DNA from: Verrucomicrobiota bacterium
Lineage (GTDB): Bacteria; Verrucomicrobiota; Lentisphaeria; Oligosphaerales; Oligosphaeraceae
Length of the DNA stretch: 5,587 bases
Reading direction: 5' to 3'
Assembly (NCBI GenBank): GCA_022709995.1
Contig: JAKLHU010000171.1
Location: 1-5,587, forward strand
Both the position numbers and the translations under genes were made by a program. Positions 1 to 5,068 of this stretch are shown here, piece by piece (within the stretch, counting starts at the first letter, position 1; the number at the start of each line of letters is the position of its first letter). The notes under the pieces were generated by a model that did not search any database, was not told where the DNA came from, and saw only the letters and a list, made by a program, of their open reading frames with translations.

Positions 1-1
1 C

Positions 2-949
2 AAACTCCTGATGGAAACCTATGTCAGCGGCGCCGCCGATGCGGCGAAACTGAAGACCTACATGACGCTGCTCAACCAGCACCTCCGCGCCGCCCGCCGC
101 TGCGCTCCCGACGCCGCCGGCAAAATCGCCCTGATGATGTCCGGATACCTCACGGCCGGCACGTGGAACTGCAATACGCACCCCCAGACCGACATGAAGG
201 TCGTCCTCGACTCTTTCTACCATGTCGTCGCCAACGACCCCGAACTGGCCGGCCTGTTCGGCGTCGGCTGCTATGACATCAACCGCACCGACGAGGAATA
301 CGCCCGCTGGATCGGCCGGCTGATTCGCCATTACGGCGTCGACGGCAACACCAGCATGCTCTCCGACCTGTACACCTTCACCTGCAATCCCGGCCATCTG
401 CGCGGCGGCGACTTTGAAGAGGACGCGGCCGGCTGGCGCCTGGAGCCGGCCGAGCCCGACTCGCTGGCGCCGATGACCATCCCGGGCTATGGCCGCAATC
501 ACCTGCGCCGCCGGGCTGACGACGCCAGCCTGGGAGACACGGTCATGCGCTTCACCCGCAGCGCCAAGGCCCCCAACCGGCTCTCCCAGACCGCCGCCGG
601 CCTCACGCCCGGCCGATTGTACAGCCTCACCTATGTCACCGCCGACCCGGACGACATCGCCAACTTCAAGAACGAACGCCAGCGCGTCGTCCTGGAAGCC
701 CGCCTCGACGGCGCCGAAGTGATTCCCGCCAAAGGCTACGAATTCCGGATACCGGCCGGATGGGAGAATTGGCCGGCGACCGCCGAGCGGCGCGAAATCG
801 TCACCCGGAAGATCGTCTTCAAAGCCTTGCAGAGCGACTTGGCCATCACCTTTTGCGACTGGCTCGGCGACGACGCCCCCGGCGGTCCGGCCGGCCAAAA
901 GCGCATCCTCAACTCCATCAGCCTCAATCCCTACTTCGAGGAAGAGTAA
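2..949 (+). CDS. C-terminal part of a probable glycoside-hydrolase-like protein with a terminal beta-sandwich (5' end outside the window)
   Basis: The reading frame is open to the left edge (K-L-L precede the first visible ATG at 11), so this is very probably the end of a longer protein; 315 residues are visible. Numbered from that ATG, residues 1-120 look like the last part of an alpha/beta barrel, with hydrophobic strands alternating with helices (for example LMMSGYL near 41 and LFGVGCYDINR near 82) and Trp/Tyr/Asp-rich loops. Residues 131-312 look like a jelly-roll carbohydrate-binding-type module. It opens with GGDFEEDAAGW (132-142), has the turn LSQTAAGLTPGRLYSLTY (191-208), and ends in a strand ILNSISLNPYF (299-309), as such modules do. 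No catalytic residues can be assigned because the N-terminal part is missing. A role in polysaccharide breakdown is inference. No terminator is seen before the next gene 37 bases on, so the two may be co-transcribed. Confidence 0.7.
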   Translation, partial: KLLMETYVSGAADAAKLKTYMTLLNQHLRAARRCAPDAAGKIALMMSGYLTAGTWNCNTHPQTDMKVVLDSFYHVVANDPELAGLFGVGCYDINRTDEEYARWIGRLIRHYGVDGNTSMLSDLYTFTCNPGHLRGGDFEEDAAGWRLEPAEPDSLAPMTIPGYGRNHLRRRADDASLGDTVMRFTRSAKAPNRLSQTAAGLTPGRLYSLTYVTADPDDIANFKNERQRVVLEARLDGAEVIPAKGYEFRIPAGWENWPATAERREIVTRKIVFKALQSDLAITFCDWLGDDAPGGPAGQKRILNSISLNPYFEEE

Positions 950-968
950 TCTTCCGCCATCCAATCCC

Positions 969-975
969 AAAGGAG
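969..975 (+). promoter_or_regulatory. Ribosome binding site of the GuaA-like gene
   Basis: AAAGGAG lies 11 bases before the ATG at 987. It is a strong Shine-Dalgarno match at slightly long spacing and supports that start, which also matches the usual N-terminus of the family. Confidence 0.75.
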
Positions 976-986
976 ATAATCAGCAC

Positions 987-1919
987 ATGGACTACCAGTC
1001 ATTCATTGATGCCCAGGTCAAGGAAATCCGCGCCACCGTCGGCAGCGGCTGCGCCATCAACGCCCTCAGCGGCGGCGTCGACAGCTCGGTCGTCACCGCC
1101 CTCGCCCACAAGGCCATCGGCAAGCAGCTCAAGACCTACTTCGTCGACAGCGCCCTGATGCGCGAAGGCGAACCGCAGCGCGTCGTCAAGATGTTCGCCG
1201 ACCTCGGCATCCACGTCGAGCTGGTCGACGCCCGGGCGGAATTCCTCGACGCCCTCAAGGGCCTGACCGACCCGGAAGAGAAACGCTGCGCCATCACCGA
1301 GACGTTCTACAAGAAAGTCTTTGTCCGGCTGGTCCGGGAAAGCGGCGCCCGGCACCTGTTTCATGGCACCATCCTGACCGACATTGAGGAAACGGTCGCC
1401 GGCATCAAGCGCCAGCACAACATCCTCAGCCAGCTGGGCATCGACCCGGAGAAGGAATACGGCTACCAGGTGGTCGAGCCCTTGAAGACGCTGCGCAAGG
1501 ACGGCGTCCGCGCCGTGGCCTCGCTGCTGAGTCTGCCCCGTGAAATCAGCCACCGCATCCCCTTCCCCGGCCCGGCCCTGGCCGCCCGCATCGTCGGCGA
1601 AGTCACGGAAGAGCGTCTGGCCACCGTACGGGCCGCCACCACCATCGTCGAAGAGGAACTCTGCGGCCTGAACGCATTCCAGTACTTGGCGGTGCTGCTC
1701 AACGACCGCGCCACTGGCATCCGCGACGGCAAACGCGAATTCGGCCAGATCATCGTGGTCCGCTGCATCGACAGCCTGGATGCCCGCCAGGCGACCGCGA
1801 CCTGCGTGCCCTGGCCCACCCTCGAACGGATCAGCCAGCGCATCACGGCCCTGCCCCAAGTCTGCCGATGCCTGTATGACCTGACTCCGAAGCCACCGGC
1901 CACGGTCGAATACGTCTGA
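987..1919 (+). CDS. GMP synthase-like ATP-pyrophosphatase, stand-alone (GuaAb-type) subunit, divergent
   Basis: This 310-residue protein aligns end to end with the ATP-pyrophosphatase plus dimerisation part of GMP synthase, the separate subunit B of archaea. Known members adenylate XMP and aminate it to GMP using ammonia from a glutamine amidotransferase. The PP-loop SGGVDSS is at 28-34. FVDSALMREGE (52-62) and LTDPEEKR (93-100) match archaeal GuaAb. VVEPLKTLRKDGVR (162-175), PFPGPALAARIVGE (192-205) and the C-terminal KPPATVEY (302-309) are family hallmarks. There is no amidotransferase domain and no partner gene in the window. Several normally fixed positions differ: GTI-x-PD reads GTILTD (127-132), the lid KSHHN reads KRQHN (141-145), PGPG reads PGPA (194-197), and DxMTA reads DARQA (265-269). 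It may therefore be a paralogue with a changed substrate. Fold assignment is secure; GMP synthase activity is less so. Confidence 0.85.
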   Translation: MDYQSFIDAQVKEIRATVGSGCAINALSGGVDSSVVTALAHKAIGKQLKTYFVDSALMREGEPQRVVKMFADLGIHVELVDARAEFLDALKGLTDPEEKRCAITETFYKKVFVRLVRESGARHLFHGTILTDIEETVAGIKRQHNILSQLGIDPEKEYGYQVVEPLKTLRKDGVRAVASLLSLPREISHRIPFPGPALAARIVGEVTEERLATVRAATTIVEEELCGLNAFQYLAVLLNDRATGIRDGKREFGQIIVVRCIDSLDARQATATCVPWPTLERISQRITALPQVCRCLYDLTPKPPATVEYV

Positions 1920-1928
1920 CCGCTGGGG

Positions 1929-1958
1929 AAAAAACCGCCGGCCGCCAGCGGCCGGCGG
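1929..1958 (-). terminator. Rho-independent terminator of the minus-strand protease gene
   Basis: An 11-base perfect inverted repeat (CCGCCGGCCGC at 1935-1945, GCGGCCGGCGG at 1948-1958) can form at least a 10-bp G+C stem with a 4-base loop. Six A residues (1929-1934) precede it on the plus strand, so a minus-strand transcript reads stem then UUUUUU. It lies about 150 bases beyond the protease stop codon. In plus orientation no T-run follows, so it is a poorer terminator for the GuaA-like gene, though the hairpin may still slow polymerase. Confidence 0.8.
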
Positions 1959-1970
1959 CGGGACAATGCA

Positions 1971-2007
1971 GAGGCCGGCCGCGGAGCCAAATGCCCACGG
2001 CCGGCTC
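1971..2007. repeat. Imperfect inverted repeat built from GCCGGCCG
   Basis: GCCGGCCG (1974-1981) pairs perfectly with CGGCCGGC (1998-2005). The flanks GAG (1971-1973) and TC (2006-2007) extend the match with one bulged base. The 16-base loop and lack of a T-run argue against a classic terminator. It is the second of three hairpins in this convergent gap made from the same octamer. Confidence 0.6.
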
Positions 2008-2012
2008 ACTCC

Positions 2013-2080
2013 AGGCGCCGGCTGCCTGGCGCTTGCGGCCGCTTTCCGGTTCGGTGGCCGGCCGCTTGCGGCCGGCGCCT
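2013..2080. repeat. Nested inverted repeat with an internal hairpin and a 12-base direct repeat
   Basis: The outer arms AGGCGCCGGC (2013-2022) and GCCGGCGCCT (2071-2080) are perfectly complementary over 10 bases. An alternative inner hairpin pairs GCCGGCCGC (2057-2065) with GCGGCCGGC (2068-2076) around TT, so the two folds compete for the right arm. CGCTTGCGGCCG occurs twice, at 2030-2041 and 2063-2074, exactly 33 bases apart. The block lies in the predicted 3' untranslated region of the protease message, between stop codon and terminator. It resembles a repetitive extragenic palindrome; whether it recurs in the genome cannot be seen here. Confidence 0.6.
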
Positions 2081-2081
2081 T

Positions 2082-2104
2082 CCAAACGCTGGCAACCGGT
2101 TTGG
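2082..2104. repeat. Small hairpin just beyond the protease stop codon
   Basis: CCAAAC (2082-2087) and GTTTGG (2099-2104) form a 6-bp stem with an 11-base loop, six bases past the end of the protease gene. It has no T-run and is weak alone. Confidence 0.35.
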
Positions 2105-2110
2105 CGGGGC

Positions 2111-3658
2111 TTATTTGTTCTCGCCAGGCAGAGGTATGGCGATGAAGAAACGCATGGAAGCGCCGCCGCGGCTCTTCCGCTCCAGCCAAAGCACGACCGT
2201 CTTGTTGCGGGTGTCTTTCAAAGCTTCGCGCACATCCTCCACCTTGCTGACGGCATGCCGGTTGACATCATGAATGATGTCTCCAGGCATGACCTGCCGG
2301 CCGTCCTCGTCCCGCACCTGGGCCACGGCGCCATCCGGAAACACCTCCTGAATCACTACCTTCCCTTCCTGCTCCTGGAGAACCAGACCGAGCTGATCCA
2401 GCTCGTCCGTTTTGGCGCTGCCGGCCGCTCCGTCCCGACGCGCCACCTGGTTGGACTGCCGGCGACCAGCCTTGATGGTAAACACCACCGTCTTCTGGCT
2501 GCGGATCACCGACAACACGATGTCTTCACCCGGGCGGTGCTTGGCCACGGCCTGCAGCAACTCCTGACTGGAGGTCACTTCCTGGCTGCCGACCTTCTGA
2601 ACGACGTCCCCCGGCTTGATGCCGGCCTTTTCCGCCGCTTCGCCAGGAACGACATCACTGACCAGGACGCCATACTCGACATCAAACTGCTTCAAGAGCT
2701 GCTCGTCCAGATCCTGCATGGCCACGCCCAGAAAAGCCCGCGACACTTCGCCGTCGGCAATCAACGATTCGGACACGTATTTGACGACGTTGCTGGCAAT
2801 CGCAAACCCCAGGCCGATATTGCCCCGGGACATGCCGCCGGTGTAAATATACTGGTTGATGCCGAGGATCTCGCCTTTGATGTTGAGCAGCGGTCCGCCG
2901 CTGTTGCCGGGATTGATGGAGGCGTCGGTCTGGATGTAATTGTTGAAACTGCTGACCGCGCGGTTGTAACGCCCGATCTGGCTGACGCATCCTACGGTCA
3001 CGGAATAGTCAAGCTCAAACGGCGCCCCGATTGCAATCGCCCACTGACCGACTCGCAGCTTGTCCGAATCCATGAAACTCAGGAACGGGAAGGAATTCTT
3101 CGGTCCGTTGAGCTTGAGGACGGCCAGATCGGTCTCCTCGTCAATGCCGATGATCTTGACGGCCTCGGGGTCTTTTTCGTTATCATAGACCTTGTCGTCC
3201 GCAGTCTTGACTTCCAGATATTCGTTGTCCTTGATGACATGGAAGTTGGTGACCAGATAACCGTCGGCGCTGATCAGCACGCCAGAGCCCTTGCCCACGG
3301 CTTCGGAACGAGGTTTCGGCGCCTGCCGGCGCTGGTCGCGCGGACGCGGCTCGCGCTGCGGCGACCGATAGGGGTTGTTCGGCCCCCAGAAGAATTCGAA
3401 GAAGTCCTGCGGATCCATTTGCTCGCGGCCTTCCGGAAGAAACGCCTGCCGCTGCTGACCGGCGGTTTGCCGGTTGGTGATGACGACGACGGCCGGCTTG
3501 GCCTTGTCCACGACCTCGGCAAAGGCCTCTTCAAGGTGCTGCGCCGTCGCCAAGGCCGGGCTGGATGATGCCTCGGCGCCCTGGACGGGCAGCTCCGCGA
3601 CACCGAACAACATGGCGGCCAACGCGCCTGTAAACATGGCATTCCTGATAATTTTCAT
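2111..3658 (-). CDS. Periplasmic Do-family serine protease (HtrA/DegP/DegQ-like)
   Basis: This 515-residue protein has the full Do-family layout: signal peptide, trypsin-like domain, two PDZ domains. The family degrades or refolds damaged envelope proteins. Residues 1-30 form a Sec signal (K/R at 2-5, hydrophobic 8-20, AEA near 28-30). The catalytic triad is visible: His140 in TNFHVI, Asp177 in EETDLAVLKL, Ser253 in NPGNSGGPLL. PDZ1 spans roughly 305-400, starting at FLGVAMQDL, with GIKPGDVV at 346-353. PDZ2 spans roughly 417-500, with MPGDIIHDVN at 457-466. Residues 65-120 form a long Gln/Pro/Arg-rich LA loop containing DFFEFFWG (85-92). It lacks the cysteine pair of E. coli DegP; the only cysteine is Cys224. 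The frame could extend to 3775, but the ATG at 3658 has a good binding site and gives a clean signal peptide. Whether it is DegP-, DegQ- or MucD-like cannot be settled. Confidence 0.95.
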   Translation of the reverse strand: MKIIRNAMFTGALAAMLFGVAELPVQGAEASSSPALATAQHLEEAFAEVVDKAKPAVVVITNRQTAGQQRQAFLPEGREQMDPQDFFEFFWGPNNPYRSPQREPRPRDQRRQAPKPRSEAVGKGSGVLISADGYLVTNFHVIKDNEYLEVKTADDKVYDNEKDPEAVKIIGIDEETDLAVLKLNGPKNSFPFLSFMDSDKLRVGQWAIAIGAPFELDYSVTVGCVSQIGRYNRAVSSFNNYIQTDASINPGNSGGPLLNIKGEILGINQYIYTGGMSRGNIGLGFAIASNVVKYVSESLIADGEVSRAFLGVAMQDLDEQLLKQFDVEYGVLVSDVVPGEAAEKAGIKPGDVVQKVGSQEVTSSQELLQAVAKHRPGEDIVLSVIRSQKTVVFTIKAGRRQSNQVARRDGAAGSAKTDELDQLGLVLQEQEGKVVIQEVFPDGAVAQVRDEDGRQVMPGDIIHDVNRHAVSKVEDVREALKDTRNKTVVLWLERKSRGGASMRFFIAIPLPGENK

Positions 3659-3666
3659 AATTTCAT

Positions 3667-3670
3667 CTCC
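3667..3670 (-). promoter_or_regulatory. Ribosome binding site that decides the protease start
   Basis: On the minus strand GGAG precedes the ATG at 3658 by 8 bases. This site, with the signal peptide that follows, favours the start at 3658 over the in-frame upstream start at 3775. Confidence 0.7.
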
Positions 3671-3744
3671 ATGGGTTGAGGGTGATGCTTGTTCAAGCCA
3701 GACAAATCCAGCCTGCCTTCGTTTCGAGAAGACCCGGGGCGGCC

Positions 3745-3775
3745 TTGATTCCTTGGCGCCAAACAGGGGAATCAA
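3745..3775. promoter_or_regulatory. Nested dyad, candidate operator upstream of the protease gene
   Basis: TTGATTCC (3745-3752) and GGAATCAA (3768-3775) are perfect 8-base inverted arms 15 bases apart. Inside them is a perfect 10-base palindrome, TTGGCGCCAA (3753-3762). The block lies 87-117 bases upstream of the protease ATG. That position suits a regulator binding site or a leader hairpin; neither is established. Confidence 0.4.
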
Positions 3776-3788
3776 AAAGCGCCGCGGC

Positions 3789-3801
3789 CGTTTCGGAAAC
3801 G
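3789..3801. promoter_or_regulatory. 13-base odd palindrome CGTTTC-G-GAAACG, possible regulator site
   Basis: The arms CGTTTC and GAAACG are perfect around a single G. The half-site word CGTTTCG recurs at 3720-3726, 69 bases away on the protease side. Both lie between the protease start and the repeat region. The size and symmetry resemble a dimeric regulator site; no factor can be named. Confidence 0.3.
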
Positions 3802-3972
3802 AAGAACGGAAAACTCATGAACAGCACATAGGTAAAACAGACCTCCGTCTTGCGCAAAGAGTTGTGTTGCCAAGTGTGACCGCACCACCCAAAAAAAGTT
3901 CCCTTCATGGCTCTGGGCGCCATGCCAACCAGATTGCAACGCAAGGAAACACTCGGCACCACCCCCGGAAAG

Positions 3973-4031
3973 TGCCACGGGAGAAGGGAAGCGAGAGAAA
4001 TGCCACGGGAGAAGTGGCACGGGAGAAGGGA
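3973..4031. repeat. Degenerate 14-base tandem repeat (TGCCACGGGAGAAG)
   Basis: TGCCACGGGAGAAG begins at 3973 and again at 4001. A third copy, TGGCACGGGAGAAG, begins at 4015. The 14 bases between the first two (3987-4000) match the unit at 8 of 14 positions, giving about four units in exact 14-base register. The first and third copies also share a trailing GGA. TGCCAC (4001-4006) and GTGGCA (4014-4019) can form a 6-bp hairpin with a 7-base loop. On the minus strand the unit reads CTTCTCCCGTGGCA. The period is not a multiple of three, which argues against a coding role. Confidence 0.75.
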
Positions 4032-4101
4032 CGCGAACTTCCAGCCCGGGCTCGCCTTCCGTCGGCGCAATTGGCGTCTTTGCAACAGGTTAACCGAATA
4101 T

Positions 4102-4121
4102 CACGGGCCGGGAGGCCCGTG
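4102..4121 (-). terminator. Perfect hairpin downstream of the methyltransferase gene, possible terminator without a T-run
   Basis: CACGGGCC (4102-4109) and GGCCCGTG (4114-4121) form a perfect 8-bp stem around a 4-base loop, about 75 bases beyond the methyltransferase stop. On the minus strand it is followed by ATATTCGG, not a T-run, so it is not a textbook intrinsic terminator. Position and stability still make transcription stopping or 3'-end protection plausible. Confidence 0.4.
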
Positions 4122-4196
4122 TCGCCCCGGCGCCACTACGAGCCGAGGGGCCCGTTCGCTGCGGCAAGGATCGCTTTCGTACGCACGCCGCGGTCG

Positions 4197-4979
4197 TCAC
4201 TGCCGCCGGCGGCGCAGGCAGCAGTCGCACAGAAACACGGTGGCGGCCTGGGCGGCATTGAGGGATTCGGCCTCGCCCGGCATGGGGATAGTCACCGCCG
4301 TCCCCAATTCCGGGGCGCTGATGCCATTGGCTTCATTACCGATGACCAGACCGCCGCCAGCCAGGGAAAACCGATCGTCGTACAGCGACAACTCCGCCTG
4401 CGGCATCGCGCACCAGAGCCGGTCGCCGCCCAGCCCGAGCAGGCGCCCGGCCGCCGCGGCCAAGTCGGGAAACCAAGCCAGTTCCAAGGCGAACTGCGCT
4501 CCCATGCCGGCCCGGATGACCTTCGGCGCATATGGGTCGGCGCCGCCCTTGACCAGCCAGACGGAGGAAAGGCCCACGGCCCACGCCGTCCGCAAAATCG
4601 TTCCCAGATTGCCTGGTTCGGCAATCTGGTCGAGAATCAAGGCAAATGGCTCGGGCCGACTCGACGGCAACGTCGCTTCCGGCCGGCGCAGCACGGCCAA
4701 AATTCCCTGGGGATGCTCCGTCTCGGTCAAACCGCCAAACTCATGCTCGGAAAGGACGGCCGGCTCGAGACCGAGCTCGGACAGCTTGGCCAAAATCGCG
4801 GCACTGGCCGGCGACGCCGCGAAGGCGCTGGTCAGCAGAACGGCTTCCAGCCAATCCGGCCGACGGACGACGGCTTCCTGGCAGCAGCGCAGGCCTTCCG
4901 CCAAAATCAAACCGCTTTTCTTGCGGCTATGGCGGTTGTCCAAAAGAGCAATCAATTTGCGCAGACGGCTGCTTAACAT
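4197..4979 (-). CDS. SpoU/TrmH-family RNA 2'-O-ribose methyltransferase
   Basis: This 260-residue protein is a SPOUT-class enzyme, a family that methylates ribose 2'-hydroxyls in rRNA or tRNA using S-adenosylmethionine. Residues 1-100 match the substrate-binding domain: the start SSRLRKLIALLDNRHSRKKSG (3-23) is followed by LILAEG (24-29), the usual opening of these proteins. The catalytic knot domain has all three motifs. Motif 1 is around EPGNLGTILRTA (121-132), with Asn124 and Arg130. Motif 2 is LVIGNEANGIS (211-221), with Glu216. Motif 3 is IPMPGEAESLNAAQAA (231-246), with Ser239 and Asn241. A 260-residue two-domain form fits the RlmB/TsnR-like group, but the target nucleotide cannot be read from sequence. 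GGAAG lies 5 bases before the ATG and supports the start. The C-terminus CDCCLRRRRQ is cysteine- and arginine-rich, an odd ending. The gene follows the membrane-protein gene by 89 bases and may share its transcript. Confidence 0.9.
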   Translation of the reverse strand: MLSSRLRKLIALLDNRHSRKKSGLILAEGLRCCQEAVVRRPDWLEAVLLTSAFAASPASAAILAKLSELGLEPAVLSEHEFGGLTETEHPQGILAVLRRPEATLPSSRPEPFALILDQIAEPGNLGTILRTAWAVGLSSVWLVKGGADPYAPKVIRAGMGAQFALELAWFPDLAAAAGRLLGLGGDRLWCAMPQAELSLYDDRFSLAGGGLVIGNEANGISAPELGTAVTIPMPGEAESLNAAQAATVFLCDCCLRRRRQ

Positions 4980-4984
4980 CTATA

Positions 4985-4989
4985 CTTCC
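4985..4989 (-). promoter_or_regulatory. Ribosome binding site of the methyltransferase gene
   Basis: GGAAG on the minus strand sits 5 bases before the ATG at 4979, at normal spacing, and supports that start. Confidence 0.6.
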
Positions 4990-5043
4990 GGACGAGTGAC
5001 CATCGCCAACGCCCCCCTTCAATGCCATCGCCGGGGCCATGCG

Positions 5044-5055
5044 GATGCCGGCATC
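5044..5055. repeat. 12-base perfect palindrome GATGCCGGCATC
   Basis: This perfect palindrome lies in the 89-base gap between the membrane-protein and methyltransferase genes, 14 bases past the former's stop codon. It has no T-run on either side, so it is not a clear terminator. It could be a small regulator site or chance in G+C-rich DNA. Confidence 0.35.
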
Positions 5056-5068
5056 TGCCTCGAGGCCA

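Larger units (their letters stand above)
3659..4196. other. 538-base gene-free region upstream of the protease gene
   Basis: I see no convincing gene here. Minus-strand reading frames exist (up to 130 codons, 3693-4085), but they run through the 14-base tandem repeat and look like no known family. The region holds a strong hairpin (4102-4121), the tandem repeat (3973-4031), a 10-base palindrome AGCCCGGGCT (4043-4052), GGTTAACC (4088-4095), and two dyads near the protease (3745-3775, 3789-3801). From about 3760 to 3960 it is less G+C-rich than the genes around it, as expected for a promoter region. The protease promoter should lie here, but no clear -35/-10 pair was found. Confidence 0.6.

Noticed and set aside
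999..2189. A 396-codon minus-strand open frame lying over the GuaA-like gene
   Set aside because: It is antisense to a clearly recognised gene, has biased low-complexity composition, and shows no family motifs. Long antisense frames are common in G+C-rich DNA.
1991..3568. A 525-codon plus-strand open frame opposite the protease gene
   Set aside because: The minus strand encodes a complete HtrA-like protease with catalytic triad and PDZ domains; the plus-strand translation is its shadow.
3659..3775. Longer protease start at 3775 (39 extra residues)
   Set aside because: The extension would bury the signal peptide, lacks a clear binding site, and overlaps the dyad. The ATG at 3658 has GGAG at 8 bases and yields a normal Sec signal.
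3780..3880. Possible sigma-70 promoter for the protease on the minus strand (TTGCGC, 17 bases, TACCTA)
   Set aside because: The -10 match is poor and no other support is visible, so it was not listed as a feature.
3973..4031. CRISPR array
   Set aside because: Units are only 14 bases and abut without unique spacers of 25-40 bases, and no cas gene is present.
3693..4085. A 130-codon minus-strand frame upstream of the protease gene, with a possible 82-codon companion at 3772-4020
   Set aside because: Part of its protein is the 14-base tandem repeat read through changing frames. It has no recognisable domain and also covers the dyads, so a non-coding regulatory region is more likely.
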